DNA of 41,837 bases from BTRG01 sp036986275 (GTDB lineage: Bacteria > Pseudomonadota > Gammaproteobacteria > Acidiferrobacterales > SZUA-150). The stretch is from the NCBI GenBank assembly GCA_036986275.1, contig BTRG01000014.1, forward strand, positions 1 to 41,837. The letters run 5' to 3'. A program made the position numbers and the translations under genes. Of this stretch, positions 8,666 through 17,010 are shown piece after piece (within the stretch, counting starts at the first letter, position 1; each line of letters starts with the position of its first letter). Below the pieces are notes generated by a model. It saw only the letters and a program-made list of their open reading frames with translations, searched no databases and was not told where the DNA came from.

Positions 8666-9493
8666 ATGGATAAAGAAACGTTTCTAATAGAAGGTTTTGG
8701 TGATTCCAGACAGGTCCTGAGTCGCCTGTCCGAGCTCGTGATACAGACGTCCGCTCGCAATGGCTTATTAAAGACCATAGGTGACCGGCAGGCAACGGAA
8801 AAGACAGACGGCAGCCTGGTGACGGAAGCCGATCAGGCCATAGAGAGGCGAATCAGGGCCGAGCTTGAGAGCAAGTGGCCCGGAATGGGGTTTCTGGGTG
8901 AAGAGGGCGGTGGTAATGGCAGTCTGTGGTCTGGGGATCTGCCCTTCTGGTGTCTGGACCCCCTGGATGGCACGACCAATTTTTCCCGGGGTTTGCCGTT
9001 TTACGCGGTTTCCCTGGCCCTGATCCATCGGGGCAGACCTGTCCTGGGTGTTGTCTACGATCCCGTGCGTAATGAGTGTTTTTCGTCGGCGGCCGGTCAG
9101 GGTGCCTGGCTCAATGGAGTCTCCATACAGGTTAACCCAACGGATCTTTCTGAGGCCGTGGCCATTGTCGATTTCAAGCGCCTGCCAGAAGGGTTGTCTA
9201 TCAATATGGTGCTAGACCCTCCCTACCGCTCCCAACGAAATCTGGGCTCCTGTGCCCTGGAGTGGTGTTGGTTGGCATCAGGACGCGCGCAATTTTGCGT
9301 CCATGGTGGGCAACAACCCTGGGACATGGCCGCCGGCTACCTGACGCTAATGGAAGCAGGGGGAAGTGCCCAGGATCTGGAGGGCAAGGACCTGATTCTC
9401 AGGTCATATAAGCAATCCGTCATCGCGGCGGCAAGCACATCCCTGCTTAGTGAATGGAGGCGATGGCAGCAGGGGTGTCCAGGAGTGATTTGA
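8666..9493 (+). CDS. Inositol-monophosphatase-family phosphatase (SuhB/CysQ-like)
   Basis: A 275-aa Mg2+-dependent sugar or nucleotide phosphatase. It shows the metal-site motifs of the superfamily: GEEGG near residue 78, WCLDPLDGTTNF near 95-106, and QPWDMAAGYLTLMEAGG near 217-233. The catalytic acid residues are all present. Substrate is uncertain: family members act on inositol phosphates, 3'-phosphoadenosine phosphates, histidinol phosphate or, in archaea, fructose-1,6-bisphosphate. The ATG at 8666 gives the usual family length; a TTG three codons upstream is less likely. It is divergent from the PhnD-like gene and lies just upstream of the Calvin block in the same direction, but a hairpin with a T-rich tail (9628-9670) separates it from tkt. 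Confidence 0.85.
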   Translation: MDKETFLIEGFGDSRQVLSRLSELVIQTSARNGLLKTIGDRQATEKTDGSLVTEADQAIERRIRAELESKWPGMGFLGEEGGGNGSLWSGDLPFWCLDPLDGTTNFSRGLPFYAVSLALIHRGRPVLGVVYDPVRNECFSSAAGQGAWLNGVSIQVNPTDLSEAVAIVDFKRLPEGLSINMVLDPPYRSQRNLGSCALEWCWLASGRAQFCVHGGQQPWDMAAGYLTLMEAGGSAQDLEGKDLILRSYKQSVIAAASTSLLSEWRRWQQGCPGVI

Positions 9494-9627
9494 CTGTAAT
9501 TATTTATGCCCAGGTTAAGAAGTTTAATGAACTGTCTCGATTTAGGCGATAAATTTCGTAAACACACGAAAATAGGCATAATTATTGTGCAATAGTGAAA
9601 TATTACGTCCTTTTTCGTGTTTTCCTT

Positions 9628-9670
9628 GCCGCCATCGTCTCCGCAGGAGACCTCGGCCTTTCTTTATTTA
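9628..9670 (+). terminator. Probable terminator of the phosphatase gene
   Basis: GTCTCC (9637-9642), a 3-base loop, and GGAGAC (9646-9651), with an outer GCCG/CGGC pair. A T-rich tail (CTTTCTTTATTTATTT) follows. It lies between the phosphatase and tkt. Confidence 0.5.
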
Positions 9671-9870
9671 TTTCTCGTAAAGCATTAGCATACCCGGCCC
9701 TTTAGGGCTCCAGCTGTTCTGAGGGGTTAGTACTCGGGAGGGAGGGCTCCCGGTGTGCAGCTCCGGGACGGAATCAGGAAGCATTCAAACCGAGCAAGAA
9801 TTTTAGTGCGCGCACAGGCTTGGCCTGTGCGGCGCAGACAGATTTTAAAATTGATATTGAGGGCAAACCC
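9671..9870 (+). promoter_or_regulatory. Structured 5' leader of tkt with competing hairpins
   Basis: A 200-base non-coding stretch before tkt that can fold in alternative ways. CGGGAG (9735-9740) pairs with CTCCCG (9747-9752), while TCCCGG (9748-9753) pairs with CCGGGA (9763-9768). The two stems share the middle segment and exclude each other. A perfect 9-bp hairpin, CGCACAGGC/GCCTGTGCG with a TTG loop, lies at 9811-9831, about 40 bases before the start codon. No T-run follows either, so any control would act on translation or RNA stability. I do not recognise a known riboswitch class. Confidence 0.4.
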
Positions 9871-11886
9871 ATGTCAGCAAAACCTGAAGATGTAGCAGCA
9901 AGCAGACGAGACCTGGCCAATGCCGTCCGTGCCCTGAGTATGGATGCCGTGCAAAAGGCCAACTCCGGACATCCCGGCGCTCCTATGGGCATGGCCGATA
10001 TTGCCGAAGTGCTCTGGAATGACTATCTGCAACACAACCCGACCAATCCAAACTGGTCAAACCGTGATCGCTTTGTTTTGTCCAATGGTCACGGTTCCAT
10101 GCTGGTCTATTCCTTGCTGCACCTGACCGGTTATGACCTGTCTATTGATGACCTGAAGAGTTTTCGCCAGTTGCATTCCAAGACCCCGGGCCATCCGGAA
10201 TATGGCTATGCTCCGGGAGTTGAGACTACGACAGGTCCTCTGGGTCAGGGCATCACCAATGCCGTGGGTATGGCCATCGCCGAAAAGGCGCTGGCCGGCC
10301 AGTTCAACCAGAAAGGGCATGACATCGTGGATCACCACACCTATGTCTTCATGGGTGATGGCTGTTTGATGGAAGGCATCTCACACGAGGCCTGTTCTCT
10401 GGCCAGCACCCTGGGCCTGGGCAAACTGATCGCCTTCTGGGATGACAACGGCATTTCCATCGATGGTCATGTAGATGGCTGGTTCACGGATGATACGCCC
10501 AAGCGTTTTGAAGCATATGGCTGGCATGTGATTGCAGGCGTCGATGGCCATGATTCTGACGCTATTGCCAAGGCTATCGATATGGCCAAGTCTATAACTG
10601 ACAAGCCTACTTTAATATGTTGCAAGACCACTATCGGTTTCGGTTCTCCAAACAAGGCGGGTAGTCATGCCTGTCACGGTGCGCCACTGGGTGATGAAGA
10701 GATCAATCTGACCAAGGCCGCGCTGGGCTGGGATCATGGCGCCTTTGAAGTGCCAGCCAATATCTATGCCGGTTGGGATGCCAAAGATAGCGGCGCCAAG
10801 GCTGAAGCGGCCTGGAATAAAACATTCGCGGCGTATAAAAAGGATTATCCCCAATTGGCTGCCGAGTTTGAGCGCCGCATGAACGGTGAACTACCGGCCA
10901 GCTGGGAAGCCGATGCTGCCAGGTTCGTCAGTGACGTAAATGCCGAAGCCAAGACCACGGCGACACGTCATTCTTCATTGGCCGCGATTGAAGGCTTCAC
11001 CAAGATGTTGCCAGAGATATTTGGCGGATCCGCGGACCTGGGTTGTTCCAACATGACGGAATGGTCCGGATACAAGCCCATGCGTGCCGACAAGCCGGAA
11101 GCTAACTATATCAACTATGGTGTGCGTGAATTCGGCATGTCTGCCATCATGAATGGCATGGCGCTACACGGGGGTTTCATTCCTTTTGGCGCTACCTTCC
11201 TGATGTTCTCTGAGTATGCCCGTAATGCCCTGCGCATGGCGGCGTTGATGAAAGTGCAGAGTATCTTTGTTTACACCCATGACTCCATTGGTTTGGGTGA
11301 AGACGGTCCGACGCATCAGCCCATTGAACAAATCGCAACCCTGCGCATGATTCCGAATATGAGCTTGTGGCGGCCATGCGATGCGGTTGAAAGTGCCGTC
11401 TGCTGGAGGCTGGCCCTGGAGAAAAAAGACGGCCCATCCAGTCTGATTTTCTCACGCCAGAACCTGAAACATCAGGATCGCACGGATGAACAGATCGCCA
11501 ATATCGCCAGGGGTGGTTACATACTTAAAGATTGTGACGCTACCCCGGACGCCATCATTATTGCGACCGGTTCCGAAGTGGAACTGGCCATGGATGCCGC
11601 CGAAGAGTTGAGCGGGAAAAATGTTCGTGTTGTTTCCATGCCATCGGTTGATGCCTTTGAGGCCCAGGATGATGCCTACCGTGAATCAGTATTGCCCGCG
11701 GCTGTGGCGGCGCGCGTTGCCGTGGAAGCCGGTGTCACCGCTGCCTGGTACAAGTATGTGGGTACTAATGGCAAGGTCATTGGCATCGATCGCTTCGGTG
11801 AATCTGCACCGGCCGGTGAACTCTTCAAGGAGTTCGGTTTTACGGTTGAAAATGTCGTGGCTGCTGTTAACGACGTTTGCGTCTGA
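9871..11886 (+). CDS. tkt: Transketolase
   Basis: 671 aa, full length for bacterial transketolase. It moves two-carbon units between sugar phosphates with thiamine diphosphate and works in the Calvin cycle and pentose phosphate pathway. The ThDP motif runs from GDG (162-164) to N193. Other family marks are SGHPGAPMGMA near 32-42, the TGPLGQG loop near 121-127, and HACHGAPLG. The start at 9871 is chosen because GAGGG lies seven bases upstream and the protein begins as usual (RRDLANAVRALSMDAVQKA); a longer frame reads through the leader hairpin. It is the first gene of tkt-gap-pgk-pyk-fba. A hairpin follows its stop, so some transcripts may end before gap. Confidence 0.97.
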   Translation: MSAKPEDVAASRRDLANAVRALSMDAVQKANSGHPGAPMGMADIAEVLWNDYLQHNPTNPNWSNRDRFVLSNGHGSMLVYSLLHLTGYDLSIDDLKSFRQLHSKTPGHPEYGYAPGVETTTGPLGQGITNAVGMAIAEKALAGQFNQKGHDIVDHHTYVFMGDGCLMEGISHEACSLASTLGLGKLIAFWDDNGISIDGHVDGWFTDDTPKRFEAYGWHVIAGVDGHDSDAIAKAIDMAKSITDKPTLICCKTTIGFGSPNKAGSHACHGAPLGDEEINLTKAALGWDHGAFEVPANIYAGWDAKDSGAKAEAAWNKTFAAYKKDYPQLAAEFERRMNGELPASWEADAARFVSDVNAEAKTTATRHSSLAAIEGFTKMLPEIFGGSADLGCSNMTEWSGYKPMRADKPEANYINYGVREFGMSAIMNGMALHGGFIPFGATFLMFSEYARNALRMAALMKVQSIFVYTHDSIGLGEDGPTHQPIEQIATLRMIPNMSLWRPCDAVESAVCWRLALEKKDGPSSLIFSRQNLKHQDRTDEQIANIARGGYILKDCDATPDAIIIATGSEVELAMDAAEELSGKNVRVVSMPSVDAFEAQDDAYRESVLPAAVAARVAVEAGVTAAWYKYVGTNGKVIGIDRFGESAPAGELFKEFGFTVENVVAAVNDVCV

Positions 11887-11893
11887 ACATACC

Positions 11894-11920
11894 AAGGCCC
11901 GGCACTAACGCCGGGTCTTT
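11894..11920 (+). terminator. Hairpin after tkt
   Basis: AAGGCCCGGC pairs with GCCGGGTCTT (one G-U pair) around a 6-base loop, with a short T-rich tail. It may be a weak or partial terminator between tkt and gap. Confidence 0.6.
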
Positions 11921-11970
11921 GAATAATTAAATATTACGTTTTAACTTTAAATCTTTAGGGGAGAAGCAAC

Positions 11971-12975
11971 ATGGCTATTAAAGTCGGTATTAATGGTTTC
12001 GGCCGTATCGGCCGTATGATATTCCGGGCTGTCTATAAAGAATTCAGCGATATCGAGATCGTCGGCATCAATGATCTGCTGGACGCCGATTACCTGGCAT
12101 ACATGCTGAAGTATGATTCTGTACATGGCCGTTTCCCGGGCGAAGTATCCGCGGGACCAGGTGCAATGATAGTTGACGGCAAGAAGATTCGGCTGACGGC
12201 TGAGCGTGATCCGGCTGACCTAAAATGGGGTGATGTGGGTGCCGATATCGTTATCGACAGCACCGGTTTCTTCCTGACCGCCGAAGGTTGCCAGAAACAC
12301 ATCGACGCAGGTGCGAAGAAAGTTGTACAGAGTGCGCCTTCCAAAGATGGTACGCCCATGTTTGTCTATGGCGTGAACCACGAGACCTATGACGGTCAGG
12401 CTATTGTTTCCGCGGCTTCTTGTACCACGAACTGCCTGGCGCCTGTTGCCAAAGTACTGAACGACAACTGGGGAATTAAGCGTGGCCTGATGACAACGGT
12501 TCATGCAGCAACTGCCACCCAGAAGACGGTTGACGGTCCTTCCGCGAAAGACTGGCGCGGGGGTCGCGGTATTCTGGAAAACATCATTCCTTCATCAACT
12601 GGTGCCGCCAAAGCTGTTGGTGTAGTACTGCCTGAATTGAACGGCAAGCTGACGGGTATGGCTTTCCGTATTCCGGCCTCAGATGTATCCGTTGTCGATT
12701 TGACCTGCGAGCTGAACAAGGAAGCCAAGTACAAAGATATTTGTGCTGCCATGAAAGCAGCCTCTGAGTCTGGTGACATGAGCAAGACCCTGAGTTACAC
12801 CGAAGATAAAGTAGTTTCGACCGATTTCCGTGGCGTAGGTTTTTCATCAATTTTTGATGCCGGAGCCGGTATCGCACTGGATAGTACTTTCGTCAAGGTC
12901 GTTTCCTGGTACGATAATGAGTACGGTTATACCTGTAATATGATGAGGTTTGTTGAGCATATTGCCGCTAATTAA
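11971..12975 (+). CDS. gap: Type I glyceraldehyde-3-phosphate dehydrogenase
   Basis: 334 aa, phosphorylating GAPDH. It interconverts 1,3-bisphosphoglycerate and glyceraldehyde 3-phosphate; in this setting it probably runs mainly in the reductive direction. The Rossmann motif GINGFGRIGR is at 6-16 and the catalytic cysteine is C151 in SAASCTTNC. The C-terminal WYDNEYGYTCNM is typical. The start has AGGGGAG upstream. It lies after tkt and before pgk in the Calvin block. The dinucleotide preference (NAD versus NADP) cannot be settled by eye. Confidence 0.97.
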   Translation: MAIKVGINGFGRIGRMIFRAVYKEFSDIEIVGINDLLDADYLAYMLKYDSVHGRFPGEVSAGPGAMIVDGKKIRLTAERDPADLKWGDVGADIVIDSTGFFLTAEGCQKHIDAGAKKVVQSAPSKDGTPMFVYGVNHETYDGQAIVSAASCTTNCLAPVAKVLNDNWGIKRGLMTTVHAATATQKTVDGPSAKDWRGGRGILENIIPSSTGAAKAVGVVLPELNGKLTGMAFRIPASDVSVVDLTCELNKEAKYKDICAAMKAASESGDMSKTLSYTEDKVVSTDFRGVGFSSIFDAGAGIALDSTFVKVVSWYDNEYGYTCNMMRFVEHIAAN

Positions 12976-13077
12976 GTAGCTAGTTGCTAGTGACTAGTTG
13001 CTAGGCAAAACAGGATTGGAGGTGAGCGGTGCCCACCTCCAACGCCTTTAATTCTAGCTACTCGTTCCTCGCTACTG
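12974..13077. repeat. Tandem/inverted short repeats around a 9-bp hairpin between gap and pgk
   Basis: TAGTTGCTAG occurs twice (12981-12990 and 12995-13004). A perfect stem TTGGAGGTG/CACCTCCAA (13016-13024 and 13034-13042) follows, then TTCTAGCTACTCGTTCCTCG. The flanking CTAG-rich strings look like ends of a small repeated element. The hairpin lacks a proper T-run, so it is more likely an RNA-processing or attenuation structure than a full terminator. Confidence 0.5.
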
Positions 13078-13144
13078 TTTTTAAAGATTTTCGGTAAAGC
13101 TTCTTTACCAATATTCTTTGAGATATTTGTGGAGTAATTTAGAT

Positions 13145-14323
13145 ATGTCTTTTGTCAAATTGACTGATCTTGACCTGACCGGCAAGCGCGTATTGATTCG
13201 TGCCGATATGAATGTGCCGGTCAAGGACGGAAAGGTCACTTCCGATGCGCGTATCACCGCATCCATGCCTACTATTGAGCATTGTATTAAGGCTGGCGCC
13301 AGGATTATGGTGATGTCTCATCGTGGTCGCCCGCAAGAGGGTAAGGCCGACGAAGAGAATTCCATGCAACCCATTGCTGAAGATATGTCCGCCAGGTTGG
13401 GTAAGGAAGTCAGGCTGGTGAAAGATTATTTAGATAATCCACCGGTAGTTGCTGTTGGGGAAGTGGTGTTGCTGGAAAATGTGCGCTTTAATGTCGGCGA
13501 AAAGAAAGACGATGAAGCGCTGGCAAAGAAGTACGCCGCATTGTGCGATGTGTTCGTGATGGATGCCTTTGGTACGGCCCATCGTGCCCAGGCCTCTACA
13601 CACGGCGTCGGCAAATTTGCGCCGACTGCCTGTGCGGGCCTGTTACTGGCCGACGAGCTGGATAGCCTGTCCAAGGCGCTGGCGAATCCGGCGCGACCCA
13701 TGGTAGCTATTGTGGGTGGCTCTAAAGTCTCTACCAAGCTAACTGTGCTGGAAGCGTTATCAGAAAAAGTGGATCAGTTGGTGGTTGGCGGTGGTATTGC
13801 CAATACCTTTCTCAAGGCTATGGGCCGCAATGTGGGCAAGTCTCTGTGTGAAGACGATCTTGTCGATACCGCTAGGGCGCTGATAGACAAGATGAAGGCA
13901 CGTGGCGCCAGTATTCCAATTGCTACGGATGTGGTGTGTGGCAAGAAGTTTGATGAAAACGAACCGGCTGTATTGAAAGCAGCCAGTGATGTTGAAGATG
14001 ACGATATGATCTTCGATATCGGTCCTGATAGCACTAAGGAACTGGCAGACATTATAGCCAAGGCCGGTACTATCATATGGAATGGTCCGGTTGGTGTGTT
14101 CGAGTTTGACCAGTTCGGCAAAGGCACAAAAACTGTCTCCATGGCCATAGCCAATGCAGACGGTTTCAGTTTGGCTGGTGGAGGGGATACTATTGCGGCG
14201 ATTCAGAAATACAATATCTACGACAAGGTATCATATATCTCAACTGCGGGTGGTGCGTTCCTGGAATACCTGGAGGGCAAGACCCTGCCTGCCGTTGCCA
14301 TGCTCGAAGAGCGCGCCAAATAA
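13145..14323 (+). CDS. pgk: Phosphoglycerate kinase
   Basis: 392 aa, usual bacterial length. It transfers phosphate between ATP and 3-phosphoglycerate. The N-terminal signature KRVLIRADMNVPVKDG, the substrate segment SHRGRPQEG, and the C-terminal GGGDTIAAI loop are all present. The start at 13145 (MSFVKL) is preferred: GGAG lies ten bases upstream, and the nine extra codons of the longer frame fall in the repeat region. It is the third gene of the Calvin block; pyk begins 15 bases after its stop. Confidence 0.97.
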   Translation: MSFVKLTDLDLTGKRVLIRADMNVPVKDGKVTSDARITASMPTIEHCIKAGARIMVMSHRGRPQEGKADEENSMQPIAEDMSARLGKEVRLVKDYLDNPPVVAVGEVVLLENVRFNVGEKKDDEALAKKYAALCDVFVMDAFGTAHRAQASTHGVGKFAPTACAGLLLADELDSLSKALANPARPMVAIVGGSKVSTKLTVLEALSEKVDQLVVGGGIANTFLKAMGRNVGKSLCEDDLVDTARALIDKMKARGASIPIATDVVCGKKFDENEPAVLKAASDVEDDDMIFDIGPDSTKELADIIAKAGTIIWNGPVGVFEFDQFGKGTKTVSMAIANADGFSLAGGGDTIAAIQKYNIYDKVSYISTAGGAFLEYLEGKTLPAVAMLEERAK

Positions 14324-14338
14324 GGTTAGAGAATTCCC

Positions 14339-15778
14339 ATGTTAAGACGCACTAAAATTGTTGCGACATTAGGTCCGGCGACTGACGATCCCAAGGTGCT
14401 CGACAAACTTATCGAGGCGGGGGTGGATGTGGTGCGTCTTAATTTCTCTCATGACTTGCCTGAGATGCATCGCAAACGTGCCGAAGAGGCTCGTGATCGT
14501 GCCAAGGCCCATGGGCGTGAGGTCGGGGTGTTGGTTGACCTTCAAGGTCCCAAGATTCGTATCGGCAAATTCAAGGACAAATATATTACCCTGGTAGAAG
14601 GCGAACAGTTCATACTGGATACCCAAATGAATCTTGATGCCGGTACCCAGGATGTTGTCGGTGTAACCTATAAAACATTAGCCGATGATGTAGAGCGTGG
14701 GGCGACATTGCTTCTTGATGATGGACGTATCGTCTTGTGGGTAGATCAGGTCGAAGGCAAGAAGATTATTTGTCGTGTTGTGGTGGGCGGCATACTGTCT
14801 GATAACAAAGGTATTAATCGCCAGGGCGGTGGACTTTCTGCAAACGCCATTACTGAAAAAGACCGTACCGATATCAAGACCGCGGCAGAAATCGAAGCCG
14901 ATTATATAGCCATCTCTTTCCCGCGCAGTGCCGATGATGTCAATGAAGCACGGAATTTGTTGCGCGCCGCCGGCGGTCATGGTGGCGTCGTCGCCAAGAT
15001 TGAGCGTGCTGAAGCAGTAGAAGCGATCGAAAGCATTATTGATGCATCCGATGTCATCATGATTGCTCGTGGCGATTTGGGTGTAGAGATAGGTGACGCG
15101 GCCTTGCCGCCTATCCAGAAGCGTTTAATTCGAATGGCCCGTGAGCGTGACAAGATCGCAATCACGGCCACACAGATGATGGAGTCGATGATAGAAAACC
15201 CCATTCCCACGCGTGCCGAAGTATCAGATGTGGCCAACGCAGTCATTGATGGCACTGATGCAGTGATGTTGTCTGGCGAAACCGCTGCCGGTAAACACCC
15301 GGTAGCCGCCGTATCGGCCATGGACAGGGTTTGCAAAGTGGCTGAACAAACACGCGAAGTAACACGCTCCCAACATCGCATTGACGTTCAGTTCAAACGT
15401 GTGGATGAGGCCATTGCCATGTCCAGTATGTATACGGCCAACCACCTCGGCGTAAAGGCCATTGCCGCCCTGACGGAATCCGGTGCCACACCCTTGTGGA
15501 TGTCACGTATCAGTTCAGGTGTACCGATCTACGCCCTCACAGGAAAGTTGGCTACGCGCAGGAAAGTCACCTTATACCGTGGTGTATATCCGGTTGTATT
15601 TGAAATCACGACGTCAGATCATGCCGAAGTCAACCGCGAAGCCGTGGATGAGTTACGACGTCGAGGCACCATACGCGACGGTGACCTGGTGATTATTACC
15701 AAGGGCGATCTTACCGGTAAGCTGGGTGGAACCAATTCCATGAAGGTGGCCCGGGTTGGTGAACTTCCAGAGGAATGA
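14339..15778 (+). CDS. pyk: Pyruvate kinase (PykA-like)
   Basis: 479 aa, close to the PykA type. It converts phosphoenolpyruvate and ADP to pyruvate and ATP. It begins RRTKIVATLGPA, carries the active-site segment MIARGDLGVEIG near residue 240, and has the metal/nucleotide loop ATQMMESMI. A separate C-terminal allosteric domain follows (from about 350). A glycolytic exit enzyme inside a Calvin operon suggests the block serves both carbon fixation and central metabolism. It is closely spaced with pgk, so co-transcription is very likely. Confidence 0.95.
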   Translation: MLRRTKIVATLGPATDDPKVLDKLIEAGVDVVRLNFSHDLPEMHRKRAEEARDRAKAHGREVGVLVDLQGPKIRIGKFKDKYITLVEGEQFILDTQMNLDAGTQDVVGVTYKTLADDVERGATLLLDDGRIVLWVDQVEGKKIICRVVVGGILSDNKGINRQGGGLSANAITEKDRTDIKTAAEIEADYIAISFPRSADDVNEARNLLRAAGGHGGVVAKIERAEAVEAIESIIDASDVIMIARGDLGVEIGDAALPPIQKRLIRMARERDKIAITATQMMESMIENPIPTRAEVSDVANAVIDGTDAVMLSGETAAGKHPVAAVSAMDRVCKVAEQTREVTRSQHRIDVQFKRVDEAIAMSSMYTANHLGVKAIAALTESGATPLWMSRISSGVPIYALTGKLATRRKVTLYRGVYPVVFEITTSDHAEVNREAVDELRRRGTIRDGDLVIITKGDLTGKLGGTNSMKVARVGELPEE

Positions 15779-15844
15779 ATTTTATTTTGCAAGATGATTT
15801 ATTTTTTCAAGAATATAACAGTTAAAGGTTGCTAGGAGGAAATT

Positions 15845-16909
15845 ATGGCTTTTATCTCATTACGCCAAATGCTGGATCATGCCGCTGAGAACGATTATGG
15901 TCTGCCAGCGTTCAATGTTAACAACATGGAACAAGTGCATGCTATCATGCAAGCGGCCGACGCCATGGACAGCCCGGTCATTATGCAGGGTTCCGCCGGT
16001 GCCCGTTCCTATGCCGGTGAGCCCTTCCTGCGACACTTGATTGCAGCTGCCGTGGAAATGTATCCACATATCCCCGTTGTCATGCACCAGGACCATGGTT
16101 CCGAACCCGCAGTATGTCTGCGTTCCATCCAGTCCGGTTTTACTTCCGTCATGATGGATGGCTCGCTGATGTCTGACTGCAAGACCCCTTCTACCTATGA
16201 ATACAATGTTGAAGTCACCAGCGAAGTGGTCAAGTTTGCCCATGCCGGCGGTGTTTCCGTAGAAGGTGAGCTCGGTTGCCTGGGCTCACTGGAAACCGGT
16301 GAGATGGGTGAAGAAGACGGCCACGGTGCAGAAGGTAAACTGGACATGGATATGTTGCTGACCGATCCTGATGAAGCCGCGGATTTTGTCAAAAAAACCA
16401 AGGTTGATGCTCTGGCCATTGCTATCGGCACCAGTCACGGCGCCTACAAATTTACCAAAGAGCCTACTGGTGAAATCCTGCGTATAGACCGTATCAAGGA
16501 AATTCACGCCCGTATCCCGGACACCCATCTGGTAATGCACGGTTCCAGTTCGGTACCACAGGAATGGCTGAAGATCATCAACAGCTACGGCGGTGACATG
16601 GGTCAGACCTATGGAGTACCGGTGGAAGAAATTGCCGAAGGCATCAAGAACGGTGTCCGTAAGGTCAATATCGATACCGATTTGCGCATGGCCTCGACCG
16701 GTTCCATCCGTCGTCACCTGCACGACAATCCGGCAAACTTTGATCCTCGCAAGTTCCTGAAAGAAGCCACTAAGGGTATGATGGAAATTTGTAAGGCACG
16801 TTATGAAGTTTTTGGTAGTGTCGGCATGGCCTCCAAGATCAAGCCTATGTCTCTGGAAAAAATGTTCGGTCGATATAATGCCGGCGAGCTGGCGCCCAAT
16901 ATTAAATAA
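15845..16909 (+). CDS. fba: Class II fructose-bisphosphate aldolase, Calvin-cycle subtype
   Basis: 354 aa, Zn-dependent class II aldolase. It joins dihydroxyacetone phosphate to glyceraldehyde 3-phosphate and can also make sedoheptulose bisphosphate in the Calvin cycle. MHQDHGSEPA holds a zinc histidine and catalytic aspartate, and VEGELGCLGSLETGE is the conserved glutamate segment. The insert LTDPDEAADFVKKTKVDALA and the C-terminal region match the subtype found in cbb operons. A very good Shine-Dalgarno site (TAGGAGGAAATT) precedes the ATG. It is the last gene of the block and an intrinsic terminator follows. Confidence 0.96.
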   Translation: MAFISLRQMLDHAAENDYGLPAFNVNNMEQVHAIMQAADAMDSPVIMQGSAGARSYAGEPFLRHLIAAAVEMYPHIPVVMHQDHGSEPAVCLRSIQSGFTSVMMDGSLMSDCKTPSTYEYNVEVTSEVVKFAHAGGVSVEGELGCLGSLETGEMGEEDGHGAEGKLDMDMLLTDPDEAADFVKKTKVDALAIAIGTSHGAYKFTKEPTGEILRIDRIKEIHARIPDTHLVMHGSSSVPQEWLKIINSYGGDMGQTYGVPVEEIAEGIKNGVRKVNIDTDLRMASTGSIRRHLHDNPANFDPRKFLKEATKGMMEICKARYEVFGSVGMASKIKPMSLEKMFGRYNAGELAPNIK

Positions 16910-16929
16910 TCCGTCAGGATGTAGTGTTG

Positions 16930-16960
16930 AAAAAGGGGCGTGTAACCGCCCCTTTTTCTG
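16930..16960 (+). terminator. Intrinsic terminator after fba
   Basis: AAAAAGGGGCG (16930-16940) pairs perfectly with CGCCCCTTTTT (16947-16957) around a 6-base loop. The T-run is on the 3' arm. It closes the tkt-fba block. Confidence 0.85.
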
Positions 16961-17010
16961 TATTTATTTCAATTCACGTCAGATCGAATCTTGATTGCTA
17001 TAATCAGCGC

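Noticed and set aside
16924..17010. N-terminal extension of the GT39 gene
   Set aside because: It reads through the fba terminator hairpin; the ATG at 17011 gives the normal membrane start.
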